The notes: a model not told the origin generated them from the sequence alone. Counted from the stretch's first letter, positions 33,781 to 43,063 are shown. The stretch: DNA of 64,000 nucleotides from Citrobacter arsenatis (GCF_004353845.1 NZ_CP037864.1:186001-250000); one strand, 5' to 3'. A program made the numbers and translations.

Positions 33781-34449
33781 ATGACAAAAAGAAACGATAT
33801 TATTGATGATTCGGATCGACTTATCACCAGAGATATTAGATATGGTCTTATCTATACAGAGAATTTAGGATGGATTGATTTAGGCCATGCTAATCCGGCA
33901 GGGGCTGTAAAATTATGGTTTGAAATGACAAGGCCTCGTGGTGGTGATAGTGAGTTTTATGAAGTAAATTATCATCAAAGTATGTCCAAAAACATTCATG
34001 GCATAAATATCAATACTGGTATATATCGTAGGTTTATGGTGCGCCGAGGATTGCAGGAGCGAACCTTACAAGGTATTGCTTTATCAATATTCTTAGGTAC
34101 GTCACATCGCTTTGAGTCCTTACAGGACTTTTGGCCTTATGTTTATTTAACGGATAGTGGTTATAGTGCTGAAGATTTGGTCTCAAATCTATTTGGTTTT
34201 TACCAAGCGGTAAATTATGCAGATTACACCTCTTACCTTCAGATATGCTCGAAAGAAAATGCTTATCGAATCTGGGACTTCTATGGCCCAGTTGGTGAGT
34301 TTAAGAATAAAAGTGTTATTCCGTTACTGTTTCCTGACCCTATCAATAAAAATAAGAGACATGAACCCTATTCGGGTGAATTACCTTTATTTATGGATGT
34401 AATAAGACCTATTGCTAATCCTGATTATGTTCGGGAACTCCACATATGA
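33781..34449 (+). CDS. Uncharacterised protein with GWIDLGHA motif, in an AT-rich island
   Basis: This 222-residue protein has no recognised function. The visible signature is near the N-terminus: a YT-E-N-LGWIDLGHAN stretch at residues 25-38, with Asp33 and His36 as possible catalytic or metal-binding residues. A central ALSIFLGTSHRFESLQDFWP and an ILY-type aromatic core follow. No signal peptide or clear membrane helix is present. Codons are AT-rich compared with zapB and rraA, which points to recent acquisition. It overlaps the next gene by ATGA, so the two form a unit. A role as an effector/immunity-type or envelope protein is only a guess. The start at 33781 is the first ATG after the zapB terminator with a plausible (weak) AAAGAA upstream. 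Confidence 0.7.
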   Translation: MTKRNDIIDDSDRLITRDIRYGLIYTENLGWIDLGHANPAGAVKLWFEMTRPRGGDSEFYEVNYHQSMSKNIHGININTGIYRRFMVRRGLQERTLQGIALSIFLGTSHRFESLQDFWPYVYLTDSGYSAEDLVSNLFGFYQAVNYADYTSYLQICSKENAYRIWDFYGPVGEFKNKSVIPLLFPDPINKNKRHEPYSGELPLFMDVIRPIANPDYVRELHI

Positions 34450-34835
34450 AATCCAGGAGATCAGGTTTTATTATTGTGTTTATGCTTTTTATTGCGCTAA
34501 TTTATTGTCATTTTATGGTGAGCATCTATACAGAAAAACTCTACACACAACAGAATTTATTATTTTATCATCTGCTAACACCGAAACCTCTTAAACAGGT
34601 TCCAAGGATATCTAACGACTGGTTTTTTGTAAGCTATGCAGATGATGGTAGTCATCTTCAACGCAGTGAGATAATTTTTACCGGGATACAAAAGAGTGGC
34701 ATTCAGATAGCTGAGGATAAATTAAATGCTTATATCGAAACTTATCCTGTCAGTCGTGAAACGATGAGTATCGTTGTCGAAGAAAAATATGAAAAGTATG
34801 ATATTAAAGTCATTCATTACGAATCAAATGAATGA
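34446..34835 (+). CDS. Uncharacterised small membrane-anchored protein, partner of the preceding gene
   Basis: This 129-residue protein starts MKSRRSGFIIVFMLFIALIY. It has one N-terminal transmembrane helix (about 8-25) with positive charge before it, predicting a periplasmic C-terminal domain of about 100 residues. No family was recognised. Its ATG overlaps the stop of the upstream gene (ATGA), indicating coupled translation, and its stop runs into a bidirectional terminator shared with rraA. The AT-rich codon use matches its partner. It could be an anchor or inhibitor of that protein; this is inference from gene order only. Confidence 0.68.
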   Translation: MKSRRSGFIIVFMLFIALIYCHFMVSIYTEKLYTQQNLLFYHLLTPKPLKQVPRISNDWFFVSYADDGSHLQRSEIIFTGIQKSGIQIAEDKLNAYIETYPVSRETMSIVVEEKYEKYDIKVIHYESNE

Positions 34836-34870
34836 AAAAAAGGCCATCAAATTTGCTGATGGCCTTTTTT
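34836..34870. terminator. Bidirectional terminator between the AT-rich pair and rraA
   Basis: A7 - GGCCATCA - 7-base loop - TGATGGCC - T6. The A-run and T-run on either side let it serve both convergent transcripts. Confidence 0.92.
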
Positions 34871-34872
34871 GA

Positions 34873-35358
34873 TTACTCGATATCGAGCGGGTCTTCGGAG
34901 AGGATTATCCCGGTGTTGTCAGCGTACAGGTGGTCGCCGGAGAAGAATGTTACGCCGCCAAAGTTGACGCGCACATCGCTTTCCCCGATACCTTCTCCTG
35001 AAGCACCTACCGGAATGGCGGCAATCGCCTGAATGCCGATATCCAGTTCTTCCAGATCGTCTACCTGGCGGACTGAGCCGTAGATAACCAGACCTTCCCA
35101 TTCATTCTGTACGGCCAGTCGTGCCAGTTCGGCATCGACCAGCGCACGACGGACGGAACCGCCGCCATCGACCAGCAGAATGCGACCACGGCCGTTTTGT
35201 TCGAGCAGATCGTACAGCAACCCGTTGTCCTCGAAACATTTTACCGTGATGATTTGTCCGCCAAACGACGACCGTCCTCCAAAGTTAGAGAACAGCGGTT
35301 CCACGACGTTGACATCTTCCTGATAGATGTCACAAAGCTCGGATGTATCGTATTTCAT
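34873..35358 (-). CDS. rraA: Ribonuclease E activity regulator RraA
   Basis: RraA is a ring-shaped trimer that binds RNase E and lowers its activity on many transcripts. The 161-residue protein has the family core GQIITVKCFEDNGLL and LVDGGGSVRRALVDAELA and the C-terminal DNTGIILSEDPLDIE. It resembles class II aldolases of the HMG/CHA family but lacks that activity in E. coli. It lies downstream of menA on the same strand, 92 bases away. Confidence 0.97.
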   Translation of the reverse strand: MKYDTSELCDIYQEDVNVVEPLFSNFGGRSSFGGQIITVKCFEDNGLLYDLLEQNGRGRILLVDGGGSVRRALVDAELARLAVQNEWEGLVIYGSVRQVDDLEELDIGIQAIAAIPVGASGEGIGESDVRVNFGGVTFFSGDHLYADNTGIILSEDPLDIE

Positions 35359-35450
35359 AGGCTTAACGTTCAGTTGCTGCGAGAATTTTTAGTATATCGC
35401 GCTATGTGTACTGTTGGCAAAATCATCAATTGTTAATTGATATTTGTCAG

Positions 35451-36380
35451 TTAAAGAGACCACTGACTTAAGAAAATCCCAACAACAAACAGTAAGTTAG
35501 TTAATAGCGCCGCTTTTACGGTGCGCTCCAGCATTGGACGCATTGCCGCCGGGTCCATCTCGCGCATCACGTAACGCGCCTGTTTGATTAGCAGCGGAGC
35601 GGCGAGGATAAACAGCCATCCCCACAAACTTTGCAGCGAAAACAGGTTAAACAGCGCCAGGCAGACCAGTGTCCCCATCAGCAGGCAGGCATGGTAGCGG
35701 CGGGCATTGACGGCACCTAAACGCACGACCAGCGTGTTTTTGCCGTTCTCTCTGTCGCTGTTGATATCGCGCAGGTTATTGACGTTGAGCACGGCGGTTG
35801 CCAGCAGGCCGCAGGCGGTGGCAGGCAGAATCAGCGCCGGAATCAGCGTATGTGCCTGTAAATACCAGCTCCCCATCACGCTGAGCCAGCCAAAGAATAC
35901 CAGCACGGAAATATCACCCAGACCAATGTATCCGTAGGGGCGATTACCCACGGTGTAAGTGATCGCAGCGATAATCGACAGGCCGCCGAGCACCAGGAAA
36001 CCGACAAAATCCGCCAACGTGTGACAGGCCACAGCAACCAGGGCCAGACCGGACAGACAGATCAACACCACGGTGACGATCAGCGCGCGCTTCATCTGCT
36101 GTTGGGTGATAACCCCTTTTTGCATCCCACGCAGCGGTCCAATGCGGTCGGGCTTGTCGCTGCCTTTGACGGCATCGCCATAGTCGTTAGCAAGATTGGA
36201 CAGAATTTGTAGCAGTCCTGCCGTAATTAATGCCAGCAGAGCAACCAGCGGATCAAAGTATCCTTGCCACCATGCTAATGCCGTACCGACGATGATCGCC
36301 GCGAAGGCGAGCGGTAAGGTCTTAGGTCGTAAACTTTCCAGCCAGGCTTGTGAGCGGCTAATTTGTTGTTGTTCAGTCAT
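35451..36380 (-). CDS. menA: 1,4-dihydroxy-2-naphthoate octaprenyltransferase
   Basis: MenA joins dihydroxynaphthoate to octaprenyl diphosphate in the inner membrane, giving demethylmenaquinone for anaerobic respiration. The 309-residue UbiA-superfamily protein has eight to nine helices and the two aspartate-rich motifs NDYGDAVKGSD and NLRDINSDRENGKNT. The ATG at 36380 matches the E. coli start; a frame extension of four codons is ignored. It follows hslU by 67 bases and may be partly co-transcribed with it. Confidence 0.96.
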   Translation of the reverse strand: MTEQQQISRSQAWLESLRPKTLPLAFAAIIVGTALAWWQGYFDPLVALLALITAGLLQILSNLANDYGDAVKGSDKPDRIGPLRGMQKGVITQQQMKRALIVTVVLICLSGLALVAVACHTLADFVGFLVLGGLSIIAAITYTVGNRPYGYIGLGDISVLVFFGWLSVMGSWYLQAHTLIPALILPATACGLLATAVLNVNNLRDINSDRENGKNTLVVRLGAVNARRYHACLLMGTLVCLALFNLFSLQSLWGWLFILAAPLLIKQARYVMREMDPAAMRPMLERTVKAALLTNLLFVVGIFLSQWSL

Positions 36381-36447
36381 ATTTAGCGCCAATAAAAATG
36401 GGGCTTTATCAGCCCCATCAACAGTGATGAAAATGCATTGAACGCGA

Positions 36448-37779
36448 TTATAGGATAAAACGGCTCAGATCTTCATCTGCGACCAGCGCATCCAGATGTT
36501 TGCTCACATATTCGGCATCAATTGTGATGCTTTGGCCGTTTAAATCGCTCGCATCATAGGAAATATCTTCCATCAGACGCTCGAGAACGGTATGCAGACG
36601 ACGTGCACCGATGTTTTCGGTGGTTTCGTTGACCTGCCAGGCCGCTTCGGCAATGCGTTTAATGCCCGATTCGGTGAAGTTGATGTCCACACCTTCGGTC
36701 GCCATCAGCGCTTTGTACTGAACGGTGATGGAGGCATTCGGTTCGGTAAGGATACGCTCAAAATCGCCGGTGGTCAGCGCCTGCAGCTCAACACGAATCG
36801 GCAGACGACCCTGCAGTTCTGGGATCAGGTCAGACGGTTTCGCGACCTGGAATGCGCCAGAGGCGATAAACAGAATGTGATCTGTTTTCACCATACCGTG
36901 TTTGGTGGAAACTGTGCAGCCTTCTACCAGCGGCAGCAGGTCGCGCTGTACGCCTTCACGGGACACGTCCGGGCCGGAGGATTCGCCGCGCTTACAGATT
37001 TTGTCGATTTCGTCGATAAACACGATCCCGTGCTGCTCAACGGCGTCGATAGCTTCCTGTTTCAGCTCTTCCGGGTTTACCAGTTTGGCCGCTTCTTCTT
37101 CAATCAGCAGCTTCATCGCGTCTTTGATTTTCAGCTTACGCGGTTTTTGCTTCTGACCGCCCAGGTTCTGGAACATGGACTGCAGCTGGCTGGTCATCTC
37201 TTCCATTCCCGGAGGCGCCATAATTTCAACGCCCATCGGTGCGGCCGCGAGATCGATCTCGATCTCTTTATCATCCAACTGGCCTTCACGCAGTTTTTTA
37301 CGGAACGCCTGACGCGCAGCAGAAGGTTCCTGCGGCTGCTCTGACTGTCCCCAGTTATTTTTAGCCGGTGGGATTAGCACGTCGAGAATGCGCTCTTCCG
37401 CCATCTCTTCGGCACGGAAGCGGTTTTTCTCGATTGCCTGAACGCGGACCATTTTGATGGCTGCATCGGTCAGATCGCGGATGATGGAATCTACTTCTTT
37501 ACCAACATAGCCGACTTCGGTGAATTTTGTTGCTTCAACTTTGATGAACGGCGCGTTGGCCAGTTTTGCCAGACGACGGGCGATTTCGGTTTTACCGACG
37601 CCGGTCGGGCCAATCATCAGAATGTTTTTCGGCGTAACTTCATGGCGCAGCTCTTCGTTAAGCTGCATGCGGCGCCAGCGGTTACGCAGAGCAATCGCCA
37701 CGGAGCGCTTAGCGTTATCCTGGCCGATGATGTGTTTGTTCAGTTCGCTGACAATTTCGCGTGGGGTCATTTCAGACAT
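36448..37779 (-). CDS. hslU: HslU, ATPase subunit of the HslVU protease
   Basis: HslU is the hexameric AAA+ unfoldase that feeds substrates to HslV. The 443-residue protein has Walker A GPTGVGKTEIARRLA, the pore loop KVEATKFTEVGYVGKE, an inserted I-domain (about 110-240), Walker B IVFIDEIDKIC and the sensor-2 region ending in LSRFIL, the C-terminal tail that docks into HslV. It starts 9 bases after hslV in one heat-shock operon. Confidence 0.98.
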   Translation of the reverse strand: MSEMTPREIVSELNKHIIGQDNAKRSVAIALRNRWRRMQLNEELRHEVTPKNILMIGPTGVGKTEIARRLAKLANAPFIKVEATKFTEVGYVGKEVDSIIRDLTDAAIKMVRVQAIEKNRFRAEEMAEERILDVLIPPAKNNWGQSEQPQEPSAARQAFRKKLREGQLDDKEIEIDLAAAPMGVEIMAPPGMEEMTSQLQSMFQNLGGQKQKPRKLKIKDAMKLLIEEEAAKLVNPEELKQEAIDAVEQHGIVFIDEIDKICKRGESSGPDVSREGVQRDLLPLVEGCTVSTKHGMVKTDHILFIASGAFQVAKPSDLIPELQGRLPIRVELQALTTGDFERILTEPNASITVQYKALMATEGVDINFTESGIKRIAEAAWQVNETTENIGARRLHTVLERLMEDISYDASDLNGQSITIDAEYVSKHLDALVADEDLSRFIL

Positions 37780-37788
37780 GGGGGATCC

Positions 37789-38319
37789 TTACGCTTTGGA
37801 GTTCAATTCTTCGATGGTATGGAAGTGGTTGGTATAAATGCAGATATCCCCTGCAATATCCAACGCTTTCTCAGCAATTTCGCGTGCGCCAAGCTCGGTG
37901 TTTTCCAGCAGAGCGCGAGCAGCAGCCTGGGCGTAAGGGCCGCCGGAGCCGATGGCAATCAGATCGTTTTCTGGCTGAATGACGTCGCCGTTACCGGTGA
38001 TGATGAGCGATGCAGTTTCATCTGCGACGGCCAGCAGCGCTTCGAGTTTGCGCAGCATACGGTCGGTACGCCAGTCTTTTGCCAGTTCAACGGCAGCTTT
38101 TACCAGGTGACCCTGGTGCATTTCCAGCTTGCGTTCGAACAGTTCGAACAGCGTGAATGCATCCGCAGTACCGCCCGCAAAGCCCGCAATGACTTTGTCG
38201 TTGTACAGACGGCGGACTTTCTTCACGTTGCCTTTCATTACGGTGTTACCCAGTGTGGCCTGACCATCACCGGCGATTACCACATGGCCGTTACGGCGTA
38301 CGCTTACTATTGTTGTCAC
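37789..38319 (-). CDS. hslV: HslV, peptidase subunit of the HslVU protease
   Basis: HslV is the proteasome-like peptidase of the HslVU complex. The 176-residue protein begins MTTIVSVRRNGHVVIAGDGQ; Met removal exposes the nucleophile Thr2. The conserved KVRRLYNDKVIAGFAGGTAD follows. It is the first gene of hslVU. A sigma-32 promoter and a 5' stem-loop lie upstream. Confidence 0.98.
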   Translation of the reverse strand: MTTIVSVRRNGHVVIAGDGQATLGNTVMKGNVKKVRRLYNDKVIAGFAGGTADAFTLFELFERKLEMHQGHLVKAAVELAKDWRTDRMLRKLEALLAVADETASLIITGNGDVIQPENDLIAIGSGGPYAQAAARALLENTELGAREIAEKALDIAGDICIYTNHFHTIEELNSKA

Positions 38320-38353
38320 GAGCAGACCCCTTGGTTACAAATGCAATGTACAG

Positions 38354-38374
38354 GCCCCGCACAGTGTGCGGGGC
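38354..38374 (-). promoter_or_regulatory. 5' UTR stem-loop of hslVU mRNA
   Basis: GCCCCGCAC-AGT-GTGCGGGGC, a perfect 9-bp stem placed near the expected 5' end of the hslV transcript. A stem-loop at this place stabilises hslVU mRNA in E. coli; the same role is inferred here. Confidence 0.75.
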
Positions 38375-38387
38375 GTAATGCAAGTAT

Positions 38388-38414
38388 AGATGGGGGGGAT
38401 TTTGGGGGTTTCAA
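38388..38414 (-). promoter_or_regulatory. Sigma-32 (heat-shock) promoter of hslVU
   Basis: On the minus strand TTGAAA (38414-38409) and CCCCATCT (38395-38388) are 13 bases apart, matching the sigma-32 consensus CTTGAAA - 11-16 - CCCCATnT. The -35 box overlaps the ftsN stop codon. Confidence 0.85.
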
Positions 38415-39385
38415 CCCCCAGTGGCGAGTCGAATGCAGTTTGTGTGACCAGCTACCTTCAGGCGGCTGATGGTGTTGTCGGCATTCTCTTTGCCTTTGAC
38501 CGGACCAATGACCACGCGATTCCAGCCGTTATTGGTGGTAATACGTGAGTTGAAGCCTTCAAAGGCCAGCTGCGCGCGCACGGTTTCTGCCTGCTCAGCG
38601 CCTTTAAATGAGCCACACTGTACCATCCAGCGGCGTTCATCTTTTTTCTCCGCCGTCTGTTTTGGCGGCTGCGTTTCATTCGTTATTGGCGCGGCCTGCT
38701 GTGTTTTCGGCTGAGCAGCAGCGGTATGCGCAGGCGTTTGCAGCAGATCCTGATACGGCTGCTGGGCCGCCGGTTTTGGCTGCGCTTTCGGCTGCTGTAC
38801 CGGGGCGGCTTGCGCAGTACGCGTTTGCGGCTGCTGGTACGGCTGCTCCGCAGCCCGCTGGCGTGGCTGTTGAGCCTGCTGCTGGGCGTTGTTCCACTGC
38901 TGCTGTTGCACCTGACGCTGACGCTGCAGCGTTTGCTGGCGCTGTTCAGGCGTTTGTTCGTTCCACGGTACTTCGTTGAGCTGCGTTGGCTGTTGACGCA
39001 TATCAGCCTGCATTTGCGCCAACAGCTGGCGCTGTTCATTGGTAAGCTGATCGGCGTTCAGCACCTCGCCGCCTGCAGACGGTTCGGTAGGCGCGCGTAC
39101 GCCAGGCTGACGACTTTCCAGCTCCTTGATGTATCGCCAGCGCTCTTCCGGTTTTGGTGGAATGCCATTACCGGTGACTTTCTGGTTTTGCAGCGTTTCG
39201 GACTCTTCTTTCTTGTGATGCGTAATGAAGTACAGACCACCGATAAAGGTCACGAGTACGGCTGCAGCAATAGCAACCATAGCGGGCGATACCGCAGGCG
39301 TATTGCGTTGTTTTTTCCGTGATGTGCTCTTCTTGCGCCGCGAAGGTGCCGGTTGGCCGCGACGTACATAATCTCGTTGTGCCAC
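38411..39385 (-). CDS. ftsN: Cell-division protein FtsN
   Basis: FtsN is the late divisome protein that triggers septal peptidoglycan synthesis by FtsWI. The 324-residue bitopic protein has a basic cytoplasmic tail (MAQRDYVRRGQPAPSRRKK) and one transmembrane helix (about 33-54). A long Gln/Pro/Ala-rich periplasmic linker (about 125-240) and a C-terminal SPOR domain (about 245-324, with WMVQCGSFKGAEQAE) follow; the SPOR domain binds denuded glycan strands. It is a few residues longer than K-12 FtsN, the difference lying in the repetitive linker. cytR is upstream on the same strand. Confidence 0.96.
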   Translation of the reverse strand: MAQRDYVRRGQPAPSRRKKSTSRKKQRNTPAVSPAMVAIAAAVLVTFIGGLYFITHHKKEESETLQNQKVTGNGIPPKPEERWRYIKELESRQPGVRAPTEPSAGGEVLNADQLTNEQRQLLAQMQADMRQQPTQLNEVPWNEQTPEQRQQTLQRQRQVQQQQWNNAQQQAQQPRQRAAEQPYQQPQTRTAQAAPVQQPKAQPKPAAQQPYQDLLQTPAHTAAAQPKTQQAAPITNETQPPKQTAEKKDERRWMVQCGSFKGAEQAETVRAQLAFEGFNSRITTNNGWNRVVIGPVKGKENADNTISRLKVAGHTNCIRLATGG

Positions 39386-39478
39386 TATCGTTTCGCTGTA
39401 TTTATTCGTTCGTCAGCCCGCCATGTTACTTAAGCGGCGGGCCTTTGACCAGACAGGGGAGTCCGAAAGCACTTTACT

Positions 39479-40504
39479 TTACGTCAGTGCCCGGGTAGTA
39501 CCCCGAATAATAAGCTCGCAGTCGAGTAAACGTGAGCCACTGCTGACGTTCTGCCCTTGTAATTGATCGAGCAGTAACAGCATAGCTTCGCGTCCGATAT
39601 CGAAACGCGGCTGCGCGACGGTTGTCAGGGGTGGATCACAAAATTCCGTGAGCGAAATGTTATCAAAGCCAATGATGGATAAATCGTCAGGCACCTTCAG
39701 ACCCTGACGTTTGGCGTAAGAGAGGGCGCCCAGCGCCATGACATCGCTGTGGCAAAAGACCGCGGTAGGCGGATGTGGAAGCTCAAGGAGCTGCTTCAGC
39801 GCATTGGCTCCCGCTTCATAGGTAAAGTCACCACGCGCGATAAAATGCGGATCGACCGTAATTCCGCTGCGGCGTAATGCCTGAACGTAACCTTGCAGAC
39901 GGTAATGGCACAGCGGCATGTCCTCTGGGCCGGCGATACAGCCAATGCGTTTATGCCCAAGTTCCAGCAGATAATTCATCGCGTTGAAGGCGGCGGTGAG
40001 GTTATCAATGTGCACGGTGGGGAGTTCCAGCTCTGGCGCGAACTCGTTGGACATGACCATTGGCGGCAGGTTGCGCTGCTCTTCCACACTGGCATCAAAC
40101 GGTAGGCGCGAGCTGAGCAGTACCATGCCATCGATCTGCTTGGTGATAATGAGGTTAAGGAAGGTCTTTTCCTGCTGATTCTGATGCGCGCAATCGCCAA
40201 TAAGCACCAGGTATCCCTGTTCTGCGGCGGTCACTTCTATGCCGCGAATCACTTCGCTAAAAAATGGATCGCAGATATCCGGCACTATCACCAGAATGGT
40301 ACGTGATTCATTACGCTTAACGTTGCGTCCCATTGATTGGGGTAAATATCCCACTTCCAGCGCTGCCTGCTCAACCTTGTTACGGGTCGCCTGCGAGACT
40401 TTGTCCGGGTTCATTAATGCGCGGGATACGGTTGCCGTTGAGACTTTCGCCTTCAGAGCAACATCTTTCATCGTAGCGGCGGCAACCTGCTTAGTCGGTT
40501 TCAC
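39479..40504 (-). CDS. cytR: LacI-family repressor CytR
   Basis: CytR represses nucleoside uptake and catabolism genes together with CRP and is induced by cytidine. The 341-residue protein has an N-terminal LacI helix-turn-helix (ATMKDVALKAKVSTATVSRAL) and a periplasmic-binding-protein-like effector domain ending LIIRGTTRALT. The start is a GTG at 40504, chosen because it follows GAGGAGAAAGA and gives exactly the E. coli length. It lies upstream of ftsN on the same strand. Confidence 0.95.
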   Translation of the reverse strand: MKPTKQVAAATMKDVALKAKVSTATVSRALMNPDKVSQATRNKVEQAALEVGYLPQSMGRNVKRNESRTILVIVPDICDPFFSEVIRGIEVTAAEQGYLVLIGDCAHQNQQEKTFLNLIITKQIDGMVLLSSRLPFDASVEEQRNLPPMVMSNEFAPELELPTVHIDNLTAAFNAMNYLLELGHKRIGCIAGPEDMPLCHYRLQGYVQALRRSGITVDPHFIARGDFTYEAGANALKQLLELPHPPTAVFCHSDVMALGALSYAKRQGLKVPDDLSIIGFDNISLTEFCDPPLTTVAQPRFDIGREAMLLLLDQLQGQNVSSGSRLLDCELIIRGTTRALT

Positions 40505-40660
40505 TCTTTCTCCTCGCCAGAGGGCTGCTGGCACAGACTCGTCCCTGGGTAACCTTCATCTGAAACATTTTTATCAGATAGTTAATGGAAGCGGTTACAG
40601 AATTTTCATAAAAAGTGTGATGGATGTTTAATTTTACGATCCGCCTCGCATCATGAGGGG

Positions 40661-42859
40661 TTATCCCTCGATGGGATCGACATCCAGCACCCATTTAACC
40701 TTACGTGCATCGGGTAACGTATTGATCAGCGCCAGCGTGCCGCTGATGATATGTTGCAGGCGAATTCGCGACGGGTGCTGCAACAAAATTTGCCAGCGAT
40801 AGCGACCACCGCGTTTAGGTGCCAGGGCGGGAACCGGCCCGAGTACCCAGAGCTTATCATCGGCCAGTGGGCTGGCCTGAATCAGATTTCGCAACTGTTG
40901 TAAGAACATTGGCGCATGCTGGTTGTTGTGATCTTCTGCCCGCACGATCGCATGGCTGGTCCACGGTGGAAGCTGGAGCGTTTGTCGCTCGGCCAGCGCC
41001 TGCTCGGCAAATGCGTCATAACCTTTATACAGCAAGGTTTGCAGCAGTGGATGCTCAGGATGGTGCGTTTGCAGCACCACTTCGCCCTGTTTCCCGGCGC
41101 GTCCTGCTCGCCCGGAAACCTGCGTGTAGAGCTGGGCGAAGCGTTCCGCTGACCGGAAATCTGCAGAGAACAGCGCGCCGTCGACGTCCAGCAGCGCCAC
41201 CAGGGTGACGTCCGGGAAGTGGTGGCCTTTGGCCAGCATTTGCGTACCGATCAGAATTCGTGCGCCGCCGCGATGCACTTCCGCCAGATGCTGCTCCAGC
41301 GACCCTTTACGGCTGGTGGTGTCGCGATCGATGCGTGAGATTGGCACGCCGGGGAAAAAAGGTGCCAGAGCCTGCTCAAGCTGTTCGGTGCCGAGCCCAA
41401 CCGGAACCATATGCGTTGAGCCACAGGAAGGACATTGGCGCGGTATCGGGCGCTGGCTGTCGCAGTGGTGACAGCGTAAATGGTGCTGTGCCTGATGCAG
41501 AGTGTAATAGTGATCGCAGCGCGGACATTCGGCAATCCAGCCGCAATCGTGGCACAGTAGGGCAGGCGCAAAGCCCCGGCGGTTCAAAAACAGGATCACC
41601 TGGTTATCTGCTTGCAGGTGCTGACGCATACGGGTGATAAGCGCAGGGGCGAGTCCGGCTTGCACCTGCTGACCTTTGAGGTCCAGCACGTGCTGAGTCG
41701 CTGGGCGCGCATTTCCAGCGCGGCGCGTCAGGCGCAGCATGCGATATTTGTTCTGTCGCACGTTACACAGTGTTTCCAGCGCCGGGGTGGCTGAGCCGAG
41801 AATAATGGGAATTTGTTCGCTATGGGCGCGATAAACCGCAAGGTCGCGGGCATGGTAACGCCAGCCTTCCTGCTGTTTATAAGAACTGTCGTGCTCTTCG
41901 TCGATGACAATCACGCCAAGATTTTTAAAAGGCGTAAACAGCGACGAGCGCGTGCCGATAACAATCGCCGCTTCGCCATTTTTTGCCTTCAGCCATGCCG
42001 AAAGACGTTCGCTGTCGTTCAAGCCAGAGTGCAGGACTTCGACCGGTGCATTGAAGCGTTCGCGAAAACGGGCAATAGTTTGTGGCGTCAGGCCAATCTC
42101 AGGCACCATCACCAGCGCCTGTTTGCCCTGGGCAAGAACATTTTCCAGCACGCTTAGATAGACCTCTGTTTTGCCGGAACCCGTTACGCCCGCGAGCAAC
42201 CAGGCGCTAAAACTGTCCGAGGCGCTGTGAATCGCCCCGACGGCGGTGGCTTGCTCGGTGTTCAGCCGCAGACGCTCACCGGAAACTGCATAGTGCGTAC
42301 GCCAGTCGCTAAAGCTTGGCGTTTCGCTCGCCAGGGAGCACAGCCCTTTTTTCCGCAGCGCCTGTAATGCGGCGTCATTAAATTCCAGTTCAGCCACCTG
42401 GTCGCGCCAAATTTTGCCCTGGCGTAACGCGGCCAGCGCCTGCTGCTGCTTGGGAGAGCGCTTAAGGCTGTTGAGATCAATAACCTGACCTTCTTCAGTG
42501 GCAAACCAGTACCACATGGGCGCGTTAGTCGCCGGGCGTCCCTGGCGCAGTAAAATTGGCAGGGCATGAAACAGCACGTCGCCAATAGGATGATGATAAT
42601 AATCAGCCGCCCACAACAACAGACGCCAGACGGAGGTCGAATAAACCGGTTCGCTGTCCAGCACTTCAAGAACGGCTTTCAATTCGTTTAGCGGCAGTTC
42701 GCTGTGCTCGCTGACGGAAAGGACGATGCCTACGCGCTCCTGCTGCTTGCCAAAGGGCACGCGTACACGACACCCGGCTTTGACACTCATGCCTTCCGGC
42801 AGAAGGTAGTCAAAGGTACGAGGAAGCGGAACGGGTAAGGCAACGTGCGCAACGGGCAT
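40661..42859 (-). CDS. priA: Primosomal protein N' (replication-restart helicase PriA)
   Basis: PriA recognises stalled forks and D-loops and reloads the replisome. The 732-residue protein has an N-terminal 3' DNA-binding domain (MPVAHVALPVPLPRTFDYLL), Walker A GVTGSGKTEVYL, the DEEHDSSYKQ helicase motif and a cysteine-rich zinc-binding insert (CHDCGWIAECPRCD, CHHCDSQ, CPSCG) in the helicase domain. Helicase motifs V and VI follow. The ATG at 42859 gives the E. coli length. It is divergent from rpmE. Confidence 0.98.
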   Translation of the reverse strand: MPVAHVALPVPLPRTFDYLLPEGMSVKAGCRVRVPFGKQQERVGIVLSVSEHSELPLNELKAVLEVLDSEPVYSTSVWRLLLWAADYYHHPIGDVLFHALPILLRQGRPATNAPMWYWFATEEGQVIDLNSLKRSPKQQQALAALRQGKIWRDQVAELEFNDAALQALRKKGLCSLASETPSFSDWRTHYAVSGERLRLNTEQATAVGAIHSASDSFSAWLLAGVTGSGKTEVYLSVLENVLAQGKQALVMVPEIGLTPQTIARFRERFNAPVEVLHSGLNDSERLSAWLKAKNGEAAIVIGTRSSLFTPFKNLGVIVIDEEHDSSYKQQEGWRYHARDLAVYRAHSEQIPIILGSATPALETLCNVRQNKYRMLRLTRRAGNARPATQHVLDLKGQQVQAGLAPALITRMRQHLQADNQVILFLNRRGFAPALLCHDCGWIAECPRCDHYYTLHQAQHHLRCHHCDSQRPIPRQCPSCGSTHMVPVGLGTEQLEQALAPFFPGVPISRIDRDTTSRKGSLEQHLAEVHRGGARILIGTQMLAKGHHFPDVTLVALLDVDGALFSADFRSAERFAQLYTQVSGRAGRAGKQGEVVLQTHHPEHPLLQTLLYKGYDAFAEQALAERQTLQLPPWTSHAIVRAEDHNNQHAPMFLQQLRNLIQASPLADDKLWVLGPVPALAPKRGGRYRWQILLQHPSRIRLQHIISGTLALINTLPDARKVKWVLDVDPIEG

Positions 42860-43063
42860 TGAATCATCCTGACTTGAAATCTGGCGGGTTAGTATACACA
42901 TTAGTGAAGGGTAGAATGCGGATCAGTTTGCATGAGCAGGTTAATTTCTGTATGATTCGCCGCCTTTGATACAAATTTGTATCACTGACCTATACTATTA
43001 ACATCGCGTGGTGTCTGGCGTTAGGGCTGGAAGAGCGACGCGGCCTTAAACCGAGGTTTTCCC

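Noticed and set aside
36592..37344. A 250-codon open frame antisense to hslU
   Set aside because: Shadow of a highly conserved coding region; low-complexity Phe-rich translation and no ribosome binding site.
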